Assembly: GCA_964630875.1 (NCBI GenBank)
Contig: CAZVXF010000026.1
Coordinates: 1-15,758 of the forward strand
Direction of reading: 5' to 3'
Length of the DNA stretch: 15,758 nt
Source of the DNA: DAIDHZ01 sp035480255
GTDB taxonomy: Bacteria > Chlamydiota > Chlamydiia > Chlamydiales > SM23-39
Positions 1-6,929 of the stretch are shown piece by piece (the stretch's first letter is position 1; every line of letters begins with the position of its first letter). The notes beneath the pieces were generated by a model. That model did not search any database and was not told the DNA's origin. It saw nothing but the letters and a program-made list of their open reading frames with translations. Made by a program: the position numbers and the translations under genes.

Positions 1-9
1 TTAAGAAAA

Positions 10-55
10 TGGGGCAAGCAGGACTTGAACCTGCGACCAGCGGGTTATGAGTCCG
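10..55 (-). repeat. Displaced tRNA(CAT) 3' fragment, left att site of island segment 1
   Basis: These 46 bases are identical to 7487-7532, the 3' part of the intact tRNA(CAT) gene, from the discriminator base through the anticodon loop into the anticodon stem. Identity stops abruptly at 56 and the 5' half of the tRNA is absent, so this is not a functional tRNA. Such a fragment is the usual trace left when an element integrates into a tRNA 3' end and restores the gene with its own copy. The nine bases before it (ttaagaaaa) resemble those before the second fragment at 2677 (ttaagtaaa). They differ from the flank of the intact tRNA. Confidence 0.9.
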
Positions 56-389
56 TTTACCTATGTAACTCTGAATACAAGAGAGTATTTCAGAATCAAT
101 TTTCTCTCGCAAGGAAATCGTGAAAGTATTCCCAATAATTCGGAAAATATTTCCACGCGTTCCAGTCATTTGCGGAAAAAATGCGGAAAAATTCGATGAA
201 TACAAATTGCTTTTAAGTAATGTTTCACACTATGATGGGAGTGCGCTTGTTGGTAAGCCTGCTCGTTCGTGCAAAGATTTCATCAACCAATAGTAAAGAT
301 ATAACCCTTGTACCAAGATTATTATCTAGTCTTAGTTTACGAACGCAAAATATCTGGATAATAGCTTGGTCATCAAAAAGGATTATATT
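56..389. other. Left arm of island segment 1 and leader of the next gene
   Basis: About 330 bases with no convincing gene; an 86-codon open frame at 220-480 has no ribosome site and overlaps the next gene in another frame. Bases 56-191 are diverged but recognisably similar to 2719-2857. Shared blocks such as actctgaa (68-75 and 2735-2742) and aattttct (98-105 and 2766-2773) lie 58 and 88-89 bases from the start of the tRNA fragment in each copy. The rest should hold the promoter of the gene starting at 390. I see only a weak -10-like GATAAT near 355-360. A 7-bp inverted pair, cgttcgt (263-269) and acgaacg (339-345), is present without clear meaning. Confidence 0.55.
138..191 (+). repeat. Arm-type repeats: degenerate copy plus tandem pair ttgcggaaaaa / atgcggaaaaa
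   Basis: A tandem pair of 11-bp units sits at 170-180 and 181-191. A degenerate unit, attcggaaaat, lies at 138-148. The degenerate unit is 128 bases from the start of the tRNA fragment, exactly as in the second copy (2805), and the pair begins 160 bases away (159 in the second copy). Short direct repeats at fixed distance from an att core are typical of the arm-type binding sites of tyrosine integrases. That role is inferred. Confidence 0.6.
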
Positions 390-1388
390 ATGTCAATTAT
401 TGCATACTTCAAAAAAGAGACAAAAACTCTTCTCAAATATTATAAAGCCCAGAGACCTGACGATCACAATTTATGCCTAATGAAAGCTCAACATCAAGTT
501 TCGCGTCTGGTCGGATTTGATCAATGGACAGATTTATTGAAAGCCTCTGAACCTGAATTACATCTTGCCAAACTAATATTTGATAACCCAGATATAGTCG
601 ATATTAAAGATTGGAAATCATATATCTCTGCAGCAGAGCAAGAAAATCGAATAACTTTTAATTCCTATGAAAGGCTAGAAATATTCAAAAAACAATTTCT
701 TAAAATTGTTCGCCTGAATTATTCCTTCAATCAAGATTTGGATCGTTCCGTCAAAAAAGATAATCCAAAAATAACAACCAAGCCAATCTCGGGTATTACT
801 TCACTTCCCTTAAAAGGGATAGATCGCGCGGAATTGATCGATAAAGCGGACAGAGTTTTTGAAGCTACCCTAGATAGAATAAAACCTACCAACCCAGAAC
901 TAATACGCAAACTTTGGAATGTCGATGATTATGTCGATAACTTGTTGACTCAGAAAATGTTACCAGTTAGTAGAGACTATGCATTGTCATTAATCGACGC
1001 TTTTTTGCTTCATTATGTTATTGGCCTCGCTAGACAAGCAGACGAAATGTCCGAGCAGTCATGTGTCTCGCACAAAAAAGAGCAAACACAAAAACAAAAA
1101 CTCACTCCAGATATGCAAATCACATCGCTTCCTTTAAATAAAGAAGATCGTGTGGAGTTCATTGAAACAGCGAATAGCGTTTTTGAAACCGTTATGGAGC
1201 TTATGGAGGCTTGTAATCCAGAACTGACTCGCAAACTTTGGGATGTCGAAGATTATGTCGATAACTTGCTGACAGAAGACATGCTGCCGATCAGTAGAGA
1301 CTATGCTCTGTCATTAATCGAACCTTTCATGGTTCAGCTTGTTGCTGAACTGGCTGCGCAAGCAGACAAAATGGCTGAGCAGTCTTAA
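390..1388 (+). CDS. Island protein of unknown function with internal 89-residue duplication
   Basis: I do not recognise a named family. The start at 390 is chosen because AAAGGA (377-382) sits 7 bases before this ATG. An ATG at 366 in the same frame would add eight residues but has no such site. The product is about 332 residues. Residues 1-65 are helical and include a segment (AQHQVSRLVGFDQWTDLL) resembling a short module with a GF..W..L pattern seen at the start of various accessory bacterial proteins. The C-terminal part consists of two tandem copies of an 89-codon unit, at 795-1061 and 1119-1385, about 61% identical at protein level and separated by a Lys/Gln-rich linker. No signal peptide or membrane segment is visible. 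The gene is convergent with the kinase gene, 18 bases apart. It could be a toxin, antitoxin or binding protein; the sequence does not decide. Confidence 0.75.
   Translation: MSIIAYFKKETKTLLKYYKAQRPDDHNLCLMKAQHQVSRLVGFDQWTDLLKASEPELHLAKLIFDNPDIVDIKDWKSYISAAEQENRITFNSYERLEIFKKQFLKIVRLNYSFNQDLDRSVKKDNPKITTKPISGITSLPLKGIDRAELIDKADRVFEATLDRIKPTNPELIRKLWNVDDYVDNLLTQKMLPVSRDYALSLIDAFLLHYVIGLARQADEMSEQSCVSHKKEQTQKQKLTPDMQITSLPLNKEDRVEFIETANSVFETVMELMEACNPELTRKLWDVEDYVDNLLTEDMLPISRDYALSLIEPFMVQLVAELAAQADKMAEQS
795..1385 (+). repeat. In-gene tandem duplication, two 89-codon units (795-1061, 1119-1385)
   Basis: Both units start with ITSLPL and end with EQS, and both are exactly 267 bases. The best conserved blocks are NPEL.RKLW, DYVDNLLT and SRDYALSLI. 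Counting by eye, 54 of 89 residues match. The 57-base spacer encodes a Lys/Gln-rich stretch. The equal lengths and absence of indels indicate duplication of one domain within the gene. Confidence 0.9.
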
Positions 1389-1406
1389 TTGGATAGCTGA
1401 GCGTTC

Positions 1407-2408
1407 TTATTCAACCACATGCTTGTCGGTTGCGAATGCGATATCTACAACTCCGTGTGGTTCAAATATGCTCATGAATTGCTTATACATCTCAAGCCTA
1501 TTATTGCCTTCGATAGGCTTGAGAAGTAATTCCTGACTGTAGACAGCTATATCTTCTACAATTCGCTCATAGCGATAATAGGCTAGGAGGGTCCAATCCA
1601 CGTCAGCCTGACCGTAGCCTTGATAAAACAACCTTTCCTCGTACGGCTTATTCCAAACGTTCCCAACTCCACCGCCAATAAACATCAGATCGCGCTCTTT
1701 GGGTGCCAAGATTGGATCATCCCAATCAACGATGTAAAGAGCCTCTGTGCCATTGACCAATACATTCCCTCCATGAATATCGGAATGACAGAGAACGAAT
1801 TTGAGAGGGCGACTGCAAGCTTTTTGACTGAGCTGCTCAGAACGATCTACGAGTTGTTGAATAATTGACTTATTTTCCTGTAGGAATTTCCATAAATTCG
1901 AAGCGATCTCATCATCGATACGTACTGCTTCGATATGAGTATAGAGAGATCGTACAACATCTCGCCACTTCGGTGAAAATTTTTCTCGACGGATTCGAGT
2001 CTTTAGGGATGTGGGCACGTTGACTTCATGCACTTGTTTCATTGCTCTACCCAAGGCAATCCACTGCTCGTCAGTTAGAGAACAGCTAAACCCGTCTTGC
2101 CCTTCGACGAAAGGATAGACAATGAGGGTGAAATCGCCCACCTGTTGGATTTGCTTACCTTCCATTGTTTTGATAGGCTGAATGAGCTGTTGAATTCCCG
2201 CCATCTGTAACAGCTCTAGAATTGCGATGTTGGCGTCGTGAAAATGATCTCGCTTCAGTTTTACGAAATAAGTCTTTTGATCACTGGCTTGGGCTTTATA
2301 TATTGAAGCATTCACATCAGCCCCTAAGGGGAGTTGGACAAGTGCGATTGCTTCTATCAAATAATAGGTGCTTAAACAGTTGAGAATAAAGTGAATCAGG
2401 TCTGTCAT
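1407..2408 (-). CDS. APH(9)-like aminoglycoside (spectinomycin) phosphotransferase
   Basis: A 333-residue cytoplasmic kinase of the aminoglycoside phosphotransferase fold, which transfers phosphate from ATP to a hydroxyl of a small substrate. The visible signature is the catalytic loop HSDIHGGN (residues 208-215: catalytic D210, metal-binding N215) followed by VDWDDP (227-232) with D228 as the DFG-like metal ligand. The candidate ATP-binding lysine is K50 in YFVKLK. The stretch ILAPKERDLMFIGGGVGN and the overall length closely match, from memory, APH(9)-Ia of Legionella pneumophila (331 residues, spectinomycin phosphorylation). Resistance in this organism is inferred; the native substrate may differ. 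The ATG at 2408 has only a distant AAGGA. The gene stands alone, convergent with the gene ending at 1388. Confidence 0.9.
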   Translation of the reverse strand: MTDLIHFILNCLSTYYLIEAIALVQLPLGADVNASIYKAQASDQKTYFVKLKRDHFHDANIAILELLQMAGIQQLIQPIKTMEGKQIQQVGDFTLIVYPFVEGQDGFSCSLTDEQWIALGRAMKQVHEVNVPTSLKTRIRREKFSPKWRDVVRSLYTHIEAVRIDDEIASNLWKFLQENKSIIQQLVDRSEQLSQKACSRPLKFVLCHSDIHGGNVLVNGTEALYIVDWDDPILAPKERDLMFIGGGVGNVWNKPYEERLFYQGYGQADVDWTLLAYYRYERIVEDIAVYSQELLLKPIEGNNRLEMYKQFMSIFEPHGVVDIAFATDKHVVE

Positions 2409-2595
2409 TCTAAAAAACGTTATTCCTTTTCATGACTGACTTCGCTTGCTCGTTAGCCACAAGATCGGACAAAGTCGATTTTCTTGGCTAAGGATAGCAA
2501 AATTTCTCTTAGAATTCAGTCAAAATCGCTCTCGATTATGCTGCGACAATATGTATCGAGCTGGTTGAAGCAAAAGAGGTGGAATCCTGACAAAA

Positions 2596-2644
2596 GTTCT
2601 GACATAATGTCTTTCTTGTTGAGAATAGAACATTACGCCAGAAC
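2596..2644 (-). other. Imperfect hairpin, 14-bp arms
   Basis: GTTCTGACATAATG (2596-2609) pairs with CATTACGCCAGAAC (2631-2644). Read as minus-strand RNA, all 14 positions pair if two G-U wobbles are allowed. As plus-strand RNA those two positions are mismatches. The 21-base loop can form a further short stem. This suggests a structured RNA or binding site about 190 bases upstream of the minus-strand kinase gene. No T-tract follows, so a simple terminator is unlikely. Confidence 0.45.
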
Positions 2645-2652
2645 GAAAATGA

Positions 2653-2666
2653 CTGTTATCTAACAG
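2653..2666. promoter_or_regulatory. Perfect short palindrome CTGTTA-TC-TAACAG
   Basis: A 6-bp perfect inverted repeat with a 2-bp centre, ending 10 bases before the second tRNA fragment. It could be an operator or a recombinase-related site. Short palindromes also arise by chance, so this is only suggestive. Confidence 0.25.
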
Positions 2667-2676
2667 CTTAAGTAAA

Positions 2677-2718
2677 TGGGGCAAGCAGGACTTGAACCTG
2701 CGACCAGCGGGTTATGAG
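2677..2718 (-). repeat. Second displaced tRNA(CAT) 3' fragment, att site between segments 1 and 2
   Basis: These 42 bases are identical to 7487-7528 of the intact tRNA, covering the acceptor 3' strand, T arm, variable region and part of the anticodon arm including the CAT anticodon. Similarity ends at 2719. It divides the island into two segments and shows that integration at this tRNA happened at least twice. Confidence 0.9.
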
Positions 2719-2804
2719 ACCCATCTAAAGTAAAACTCTGAACACATAAGAATATGCCAGAGCTGAATTTTCTAGGGAAGGATGAACTGAGGCCGTTCTG
2801 CCTT

Positions 2805-2857
2805 ATGCAGAAAAATTCCTTTAAATTCAGGTCAGTTGCGTAAAAAGTGCGGAAAAA
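2805..2857 (+). repeat. Arm-type repeats of segment 2, left end
   Basis: The tandem pair ttgcgtaaaaa (2836-2846) and gtgcggaaaaa (2847-2857) is preceded by a degenerate unit, atgcagaaaaa (2805-2815). Spacing from the tRNA fragment (128 and 159 bases) matches the first copy (128 and 160). A 32-bp block here (2825-2856) also matches 7367-7398 at 30 of 32 positions, so the same motif set marks both ends of segment 2. Integrase arm-site function is inferred. Confidence 0.65.
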
Positions 2858-2910
2858 CATGAATGAAAAATTGACGATAATAATCAAACATACTCTGATC
2901 ATACTAGGAT

Positions 2911-4431
2911 TTACTCGCGTTTGATCCTAAAGTAATCTAAGAATTTTTTACCCTTGGATGTCTCTGTCCTTTTAGGAGTGTCTTCAGGACTTGAACGATT
3001 GGAATTAACTAGTTGTGCTGCTAGGTTACCAGAAAGATCACTAAGGCATCGCTCAAATTCTTCTGAAAGGTCTAAAACGCCGTATTTTGCATGAATTGCT
3101 TCATGGAGTAATGTTGATGCAAATGTTTGCAGGGAAAATAGTTGGGACCTGTGGATAACTATCCAACCTTGAGAAGGTATCCAGAGACCCGCACATTCTC
3201 TTCTGGCAATAGGATCATGTCTCATTGTTTCAGAGATTTGTATCTCTTTTACTGAAATTGGCTTTCCTCCCATAAATCCGAGAATTTTTTCATGCAAATT
3301 CCATATTACGAGCTCTTCTTTTGATAAGAATTTTGGATCAACCCATTTAAATTCAAAGGAGTTTGAGTGTTGGTGATATAGTTCTTTTGTATCAATTACA
3401 GGTTTTCCTGAAATATCACAGGTATTTTGTATTCTTTTGGCTAAATTATCTGGTATGGAGATAATCTGATGATTCATTGCCTCTGCAATATACTTAATAT
3501 TTGGGCTATTGGCAAGCTCTTGGGGACTTACGAAGACAACATTTTTCTTAGAGTTTAAAATTCTAACAGCAAAATTTTGGATTTCAATCCAAGATAACTC
3601 TTCATGAGCATTTCCAGTTGCTAAAGATTCTAGGTCATTGGACAACATTGTGATAATTTTGTTCGATGAACAAGCAAGTAATATCGCTTTTACTCTCTCA
3701 GCATAGGCTGTTCTTCCAAGATTCTGTCTTTCTCTATTGAGAGCTTTTCTAAGTTGAGTAGTTAAATCGGTGATGTTATAGCTGAATAAGAAATTTGGCT
3801 CAGATGCTACTTTCATCCCGTTTATAAAAATTTCTCCCTCATCTCCACGCCGAGAATAAACATCTCCAAACTTGGTGCTTTCAATAAGTTCAGCATTTGA
3901 AAACCTCAAAAACATTTCTTTAGCAGAAGAAACATCATGATCATCCATACCAAATAGTTCACATTCTGTACCGATCATCTCAGGATCAGAAGGGGGATAA
4001 AGCACAGCATGCAATGTAATTATATCATCAAAAGAATGTTTTGCGGCGCGTTTTAACCCAATATCACCATATCGAGATCGAAGCATTACTTTGATTCCTT
4101 GTCGATCAAAAGTAGCAAGAGCATCTTTTAACCCAATACCGAACTTCCCGATGACATAAGAGTTCGATAGTTTTTCTTTGTTTTCAGTTTGAATCAAACT
4201 TTGATGATTTAGTCCACGACCGTAATCTCGAATGATCCAAGAATTTGAATCTCGTTTTTCGATGATTGGGGTTCGGGAGTCAGTAAGAACAGCTTCATCT
4301 AATGCGTTAGCAATAAGCTCTCTACAAGCATGGACAGATGTCCAGTTTTCTAGAATTTTATCAATATTAAGATCAAAATGTTTCATAAATTTATTGATCA
4401 ATATTTTTAATTCTTGCCGGTCATTAAGCAA
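2911..4431 (-). CDS. GHKL (Hsp90/MutL-type) ATPase fused to a HExxH metallopeptidase-like domain
   Basis: A 506-residue protein. The N-terminal ATPase shows the GHKL boxes: N box ELIAN (E38, N42), G1 box DYGRG (D69-G73) and the lid G2 box GKFGIG (95-100). Residues 1-36 are helical (LENW...HACREL), as in other stand-alone ATPases of this type. The middle (about 295-335) looks like a small alpha/beta domain. Near the C terminus is LLHEAIHAKYG with a full HExxH (H443, E444, H447). Acidic residues at 457-460 follow and may supply the third zinc ligand. The tail is Ser/Lys-rich with no membrane segment, so it is probably cytosolic. It starts at TTG 4431, overlapping the end of the preceding gene by 25 bases; ATG 4386 is the alternative, and neither has a strong ribosome site. 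It is the last gene of the operon. ATP-gated proteolysis, as an effector or sensor, is inferred and not known for this protein. Confidence 0.85.
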   Translation of the reverse strand: MLNDRQELKILINKFMKHFDLNIDKILENWTSVHACRELIANALDEAVLTDSRTPIIEKRDSNSWIIRDYGRGLNHQSLIQTENKEKLSNSYVIGKFGIGLKDALATFDRQGIKVMLRSRYGDIGLKRAAKHSFDDIITLHAVLYPPSDPEMIGTECELFGMDDHDVSSAKEMFLRFSNAELIESTKFGDVYSRRGDEGEIFINGMKVASEPNFLFSYNITDLTTQLRKALNRERQNLGRTAYAERVKAILLACSSNKIITMLSNDLESLATGNAHEELSWIEIQNFAVRILNSKKNVVFVSPQELANSPNIKYIAEAMNHQIISIPDNLAKRIQNTCDISGKPVIDTKELYHQHSNSFEFKWVDPKFLSKEELVIWNLHEKILGFMGGKPISVKEIQISETMRHDPIARRECAGLWIPSQGWIVIHRSQLFSLQTFASTLLHEAIHAKYGVLDLSEEFERCLSDLSGNLAAQLVNSNRSSPEDTPKRTETSKGKKFLDYFRIKRE

Positions 4432-5030
4432 GGACGCATTAAGTCTCTAATCTTTGCTATTGGCTCAAAAAACATCGTTTGCCTGTTTTTTGCTTCTTCA
4501 GATGGTATTTTAGTGTTAATTGGAAGAGTTCCATACCAATATAGCTGTGCTGCTAAAGCATCTTTTGCTTGAATACATAAATCTCTGAGCTCATCTTCGA
4601 TAAACAGCATATGCTCTGCCATTTTTGAAGTAAGGGTAAACCAAGTCTTTGATCCGTCTTGATAATGATATTGAGATTTTTGTCCTTTTCCCTGATTGGC
4701 TACAGCTTCAATGCATTGATAAAGTGCTCCCTCAACATTTTTAAATAAATAAAAAATTTCCGGATAAGCTTTGTAGATGGAAGTGGCTTTCATTTGAGTT
4801 GCAAAGTAATGAGCCTGTATGTCTTTCTGTATTTCTCCCTTTAATTTTTCTAGTTGCTTTTCTGCTTCATTTTGGTTTCTTTGCAATCTGCTTTTTTTGA
4901 AATAGTCGATAATATCTTTGAAAATCCAGCTTCCGGCTATATAAGAGATCAAAGATGAACCTATAGAAATTCCAATTATCCCCAGATTATTTAATTGATT
5001 GAACCAATCTAATATTTTCACAATAAACAT
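4407..5030 (-). CDS. Membrane-anchored coiled-coil protein, unknown family
   Basis: A 207-residue protein I cannot assign to a family. A hydrophobic segment at about residues 16-38 (LGIIGISIGSSLISYIAG and following) is followed by basic residues KKSRLQR, suggesting an N-terminal anchor with a cytoplasmic body. Residues 44-75 form a charged coiled-coil helix (EAEKQLEKLKGEIQ). The rest is mostly helical and contains aromatic clusters. It lies 24 bases after the RmuC-like gene and overlaps the ATPase gene by 25 bases, so the three are probably transcribed and translated together. It could be the membrane partner or scaffold linking the other two products. That is inferred only from position and architecture. 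Confidence 0.8.
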   Translation of the reverse strand: MFIVKILDWFNQLNNLGIIGISIGSSLISYIAGSWIFKDIIDYFKKSRLQRNQNEAEKQLEKLKGEIQKDIQAHYFATQMKATSIYKAYPEIFYLFKNVEGALYQCIEAVANQGKGQKSQYHYQDGSKTWFTLTSKMAEHMLFIEDELRDLCIQAKDALAAQLYWYGTLPINTKIPSEEAKNRQTMFFEPIAKIRDLMRPCLMTGKN

Positions 5031-5054
5031 AATGCGCTCTTTTTTCTTAGGAGT

Positions 5055-6503
5055 TTAAAATGGTAGGGGGTTCTTTTCAATGTCAGTATCATCAAATTCG
5101 ATGGCTTCACGCTCGTTTTCAATAGTATGGTCTAGTTCAACTAGTTCCTCATCTAAAAACTGCTTTGGAATACTTCCTTTAGTTTTTAGCCCTAATTTTT
5201 TGAGGTTTTGAATTTTCGATATGATATTGCCGCGTCCTTCTAATTTTACCATCGCTCCGTCATAGTTCTTAACAGCGCCATCTAGAGATGATTTTAAAGA
5301 TTTTAGGTTTTCCAACAGCCCAACAAATTTGTCATACAAAAGCCCGCCTTCTTTAGCAATCTCTTGGGCGTTTCTATTTTGAAGCTCAACTTTCCAAATT
5401 GATTCAATTGTGCGCAATATAGCAAGAAGGTTTGCTGGGCTAACAATCACAATCGATTTTTTCCAAGCATCTTCAAAAATGGTCCGTTTTGCTTGGATGA
5501 CCAAAGAAAACATAGCTTCTATTGGAATAAACATCAGAGTGAGATCGGGGGTATTAAGTTTGTCAGCAAAGGAATACTTTTTCTCACTTAAGCCTTTAAT
5601 GTGAGTTTGCACAGATTGTACGAGGCTTTCTAAGCAAGAAGCTTTTTCTTCTGCAGTTTCAGCTTCTAAATAGTTGTCGTAGGGTATGTAGGAAAACTTG
5701 GAATCGATGATTATATGCTTATTGTCTGGCAAGTTAATGATAACGTCAGGGTATTGGCGTTTTCCTTCTGAATTTTGCAATTCAATTCCGATCCCATGAA
5801 CATTGTATTCAAAACCTTTTCGGAGCCCAGAAGACTCCAAGACAGTTTCTAGGATAAGCTCTCCCCAAGCTCCTTGTCTTTGAACATCACCTCTTAAAGC
5901 TTTAGTCAGACGATCTGTTTGATTAGCGAGAAGAGAGTTGCTTTCCGCAATCGACTTGATGTTTGCTTTCAAAGTTAAGCGTTCAGAAATGGTATCTTTT
6001 TGCATATTTAGAATATTTGACTGGAAAGTTTCTATTCTTGTCTTGAGTGGTGAAATGAGTTCATCAATTTTTGCCTTAGAATTTTCGGCAAATTCTTTAG
6101 AAGATGCTTTAAGAAGCTTATTGCTTAGCAGTTCAAACTCGGTAGCGAAGGCCTTTTTAGTTTCTTCTAAATCATTCAAGTGTTGAGTATTGATTTGCTG
6201 TAGCGAAGTTTCTTTTGTTTCCAATAATTTGGCTAAAGTTGCTTTATCAGCAGTTAACTGTGTCTTCTCTTTGTTCAAAGAATCTATTACAGCAGTGTTA
6301 GATAAAATCACTTGTTGTCTTTCATCGGCTAAAGCAGCTGACTTGGATTCCTGAATTTGTAATTTCTGAATTGATGCATTCGATGCTTGAAGGGAGTCGT
6401 TCAGTCTATTTAAGTCTTTTTGTAAATTTTGATTAATTCTTTTGAGAAAAAGAATAGTTGTTGCTAATAGCAGAGCTATTATGAAAAACAAAATAAAAAC
6501 CAT
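5055..6503 (-). CDS. rmuC: RmuC-type DNA recombination protein, membrane-anchored
   Basis: A 482-residue protein with the usual RmuC layout. Residues 1-20 are a hydrophobic anchor, and about 21-200 form a long coiled coil rich in Gln, Lys and Glu. The conserved RmuC domain spans about 200-430. Visible landmarks are RQGAWGE.ILE.VLE.SGLRKG (209-230) and a restriction-endonuclease-like core with PD (252-253) and IDSK (266-269), as expected for a PD-(D/E)xK nuclease fold. E. coli RmuC limits inversions at short inverted repeats; its biochemical activity is not well defined. It is first in a minus-strand operon with the coiled-coil and GHKL genes, and AAGGA lies about 10 bases before its ATG. Its presence in a tRNA-integrated island suggests it may be an accessory paralogue working with its two neighbours and not the housekeeping copy. 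Confidence 0.93.
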   Translation of the reverse strand: MVFILFFIIALLLATTILFLKRINQNLQKDLNRLNDSLQASNASIQKLQIQESKSAALADERQQVILSNTAVIDSLNKEKTQLTADKATLAKLLETKETSLQQINTQHLNDLEETKKAFATEFELLSNKLLKASSKEFAENSKAKIDELISPLKTRIETFQSNILNMQKDTISERLTLKANIKSIAESNSLLANQTDRLTKALRGDVQRQGAWGELILETVLESSGLRKGFEYNVHGIGIELQNSEGKRQYPDVIINLPDNKHIIIDSKFSYIPYDNYLEAETAEEKASCLESLVQSVQTHIKGLSEKKYSFADKLNTPDLTLMFIPIEAMFSLVIQAKRTIFEDAWKKSIVIVSPANLLAILRTIESIWKVELQNRNAQEIAKEGGLLYDKFVGLLENLKSLKSSLDGAVKNYDGAMVKLEGRGNIISKIQNLKKLGLKTKGSIPKQFLDEELVELDHTIENEREAIEFDDTDIEKNPLPF

Positions 6504-6570
6504 TTAAAACAATTCCTTAAATATAAATATCAATTCTGAACTATTCTAGCCTTTGCTGAAATTAAACAGT

Positions 6571-6611
6571 ACTCATAATCATTTTTATTACTCATAGTCT
6601 GTGGAATGAGT
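6571..6611. promoter_or_regulatory. C-box-like operator between the regulator remnant and the rmuC operon
   Basis: ACTCATAATC (6571-6580) is repeated as ACTCATAGTC (6590-6599). The second copy is followed by TGTGG and AATGAGT, so ACTCAT (6590-6595) and ATGAGT (6606-6611) form an inverted pair. This layout (ACT..TAGTC, GTG centre, mirrored half) resembles the C-boxes bound by controller proteins of restriction-modification systems. It lies upstream of both the C-protein-like gene (+) and the rmuC operon (-), so it could control both directions. The assignment is by pattern from memory. Confidence 0.55.
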
Positions 6612-6655
6612 GTTGATTTGTCTTTAAGTTATTATGCAATTTTAAAGGCAAGGTA

Positions 6656-6890
6656 ATGGGTTCCTTTCACAATAGAAAGAAAACGCCTATACGGGTAAAA
6701 TTTGGGCAGTTTGTACGAGAAAGGCGTTATAAAACTAACTTAACTCAAGAGGAATTAGCTGAAAAAGCCGGTCTTCATCATACCTATGTTGGTAGCGCGT
6801 AGAAAGGGGGAGCGTAATATAGCTCTCGAAAATATTGTTGCCATAGCCAAGGCTTTAAAGTGTTCTCCAAAAGATATAATTCCTGATTGA
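6656..6890 (+). pseudogene. Frameshifted XRE-family HTH regulator, restriction-modification controller (C protein) type
   Basis: From ATG 6656 the frame encodes about 50 residues, including a helix-turn-helix (FGQFVRERR, LTQEELAEKAGLHHTYVGS), then meets TAG at about 6800. A different frame immediately continues the family pattern with GERNIALENIVAIAKALK and KDIIPD, ending at TGA 6888-6890. Together they give a full 75-80 residue C-protein-like regulator, so an indel around 6795-6810 has broken the gene, or the base sequence is wrong there. C proteins are DNA-binding dimers that activate their own gene and a restriction gene with delay. No methyltransferase or restriction enzyme gene is visible nearby. 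The remnant is divergent from rmuC with a C-box-like site between them. Confidence 0.8.
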
Positions 6891-6929
6891 ATTCTCAGAA
6901 CAATCTAATAAAATTTTTACTTTGACGAA

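Larger units (their letters stand above)
2409..2676. other. Upstream region of the kinase gene, containing inverted repeats
   Basis: About 270 bases with no gene. It should hold the minus-strand promoter of the phosphotransferase; I see no near-consensus promoter. It contains a long imperfect inverted repeat (2596-2644) and a perfect 6-bp palindrome around 2653-2666. Unlike the segment left of the intact tRNA, it lacks the tgcgKaaaaa motifs. Confidence 0.5.

Noticed and set aside
138..191. Short repeats considered as a CRISPR array
   Set aside because: The units are only 11 bp, tandem without unique spacers, and no cas genes are present.
220..480. 86-codon plus-strand frame before and into the duplicated-domain gene
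   Set aside because: It overlaps the better-supported gene starting at 390, lacks a ribosome site, and has an unstructured Ser/Leu/Arg composition.
2660..2902. 80-codon minus-strand open frame reading through the second tRNA fragment
   Set aside because: Its C-terminal part is the translation of the tRNA 3' region, and the rest covers the arm repeats. It has no ribosome site, and the tRNA and att explanation fits better.
2911..6503. The operon as a classical restriction-modification or toxin-antitoxin system
   Set aside because: There is no methyltransferase motif, and the genes are too large and too many for a toxin-antitoxin pair. Only the regulator has an R-M flavour.
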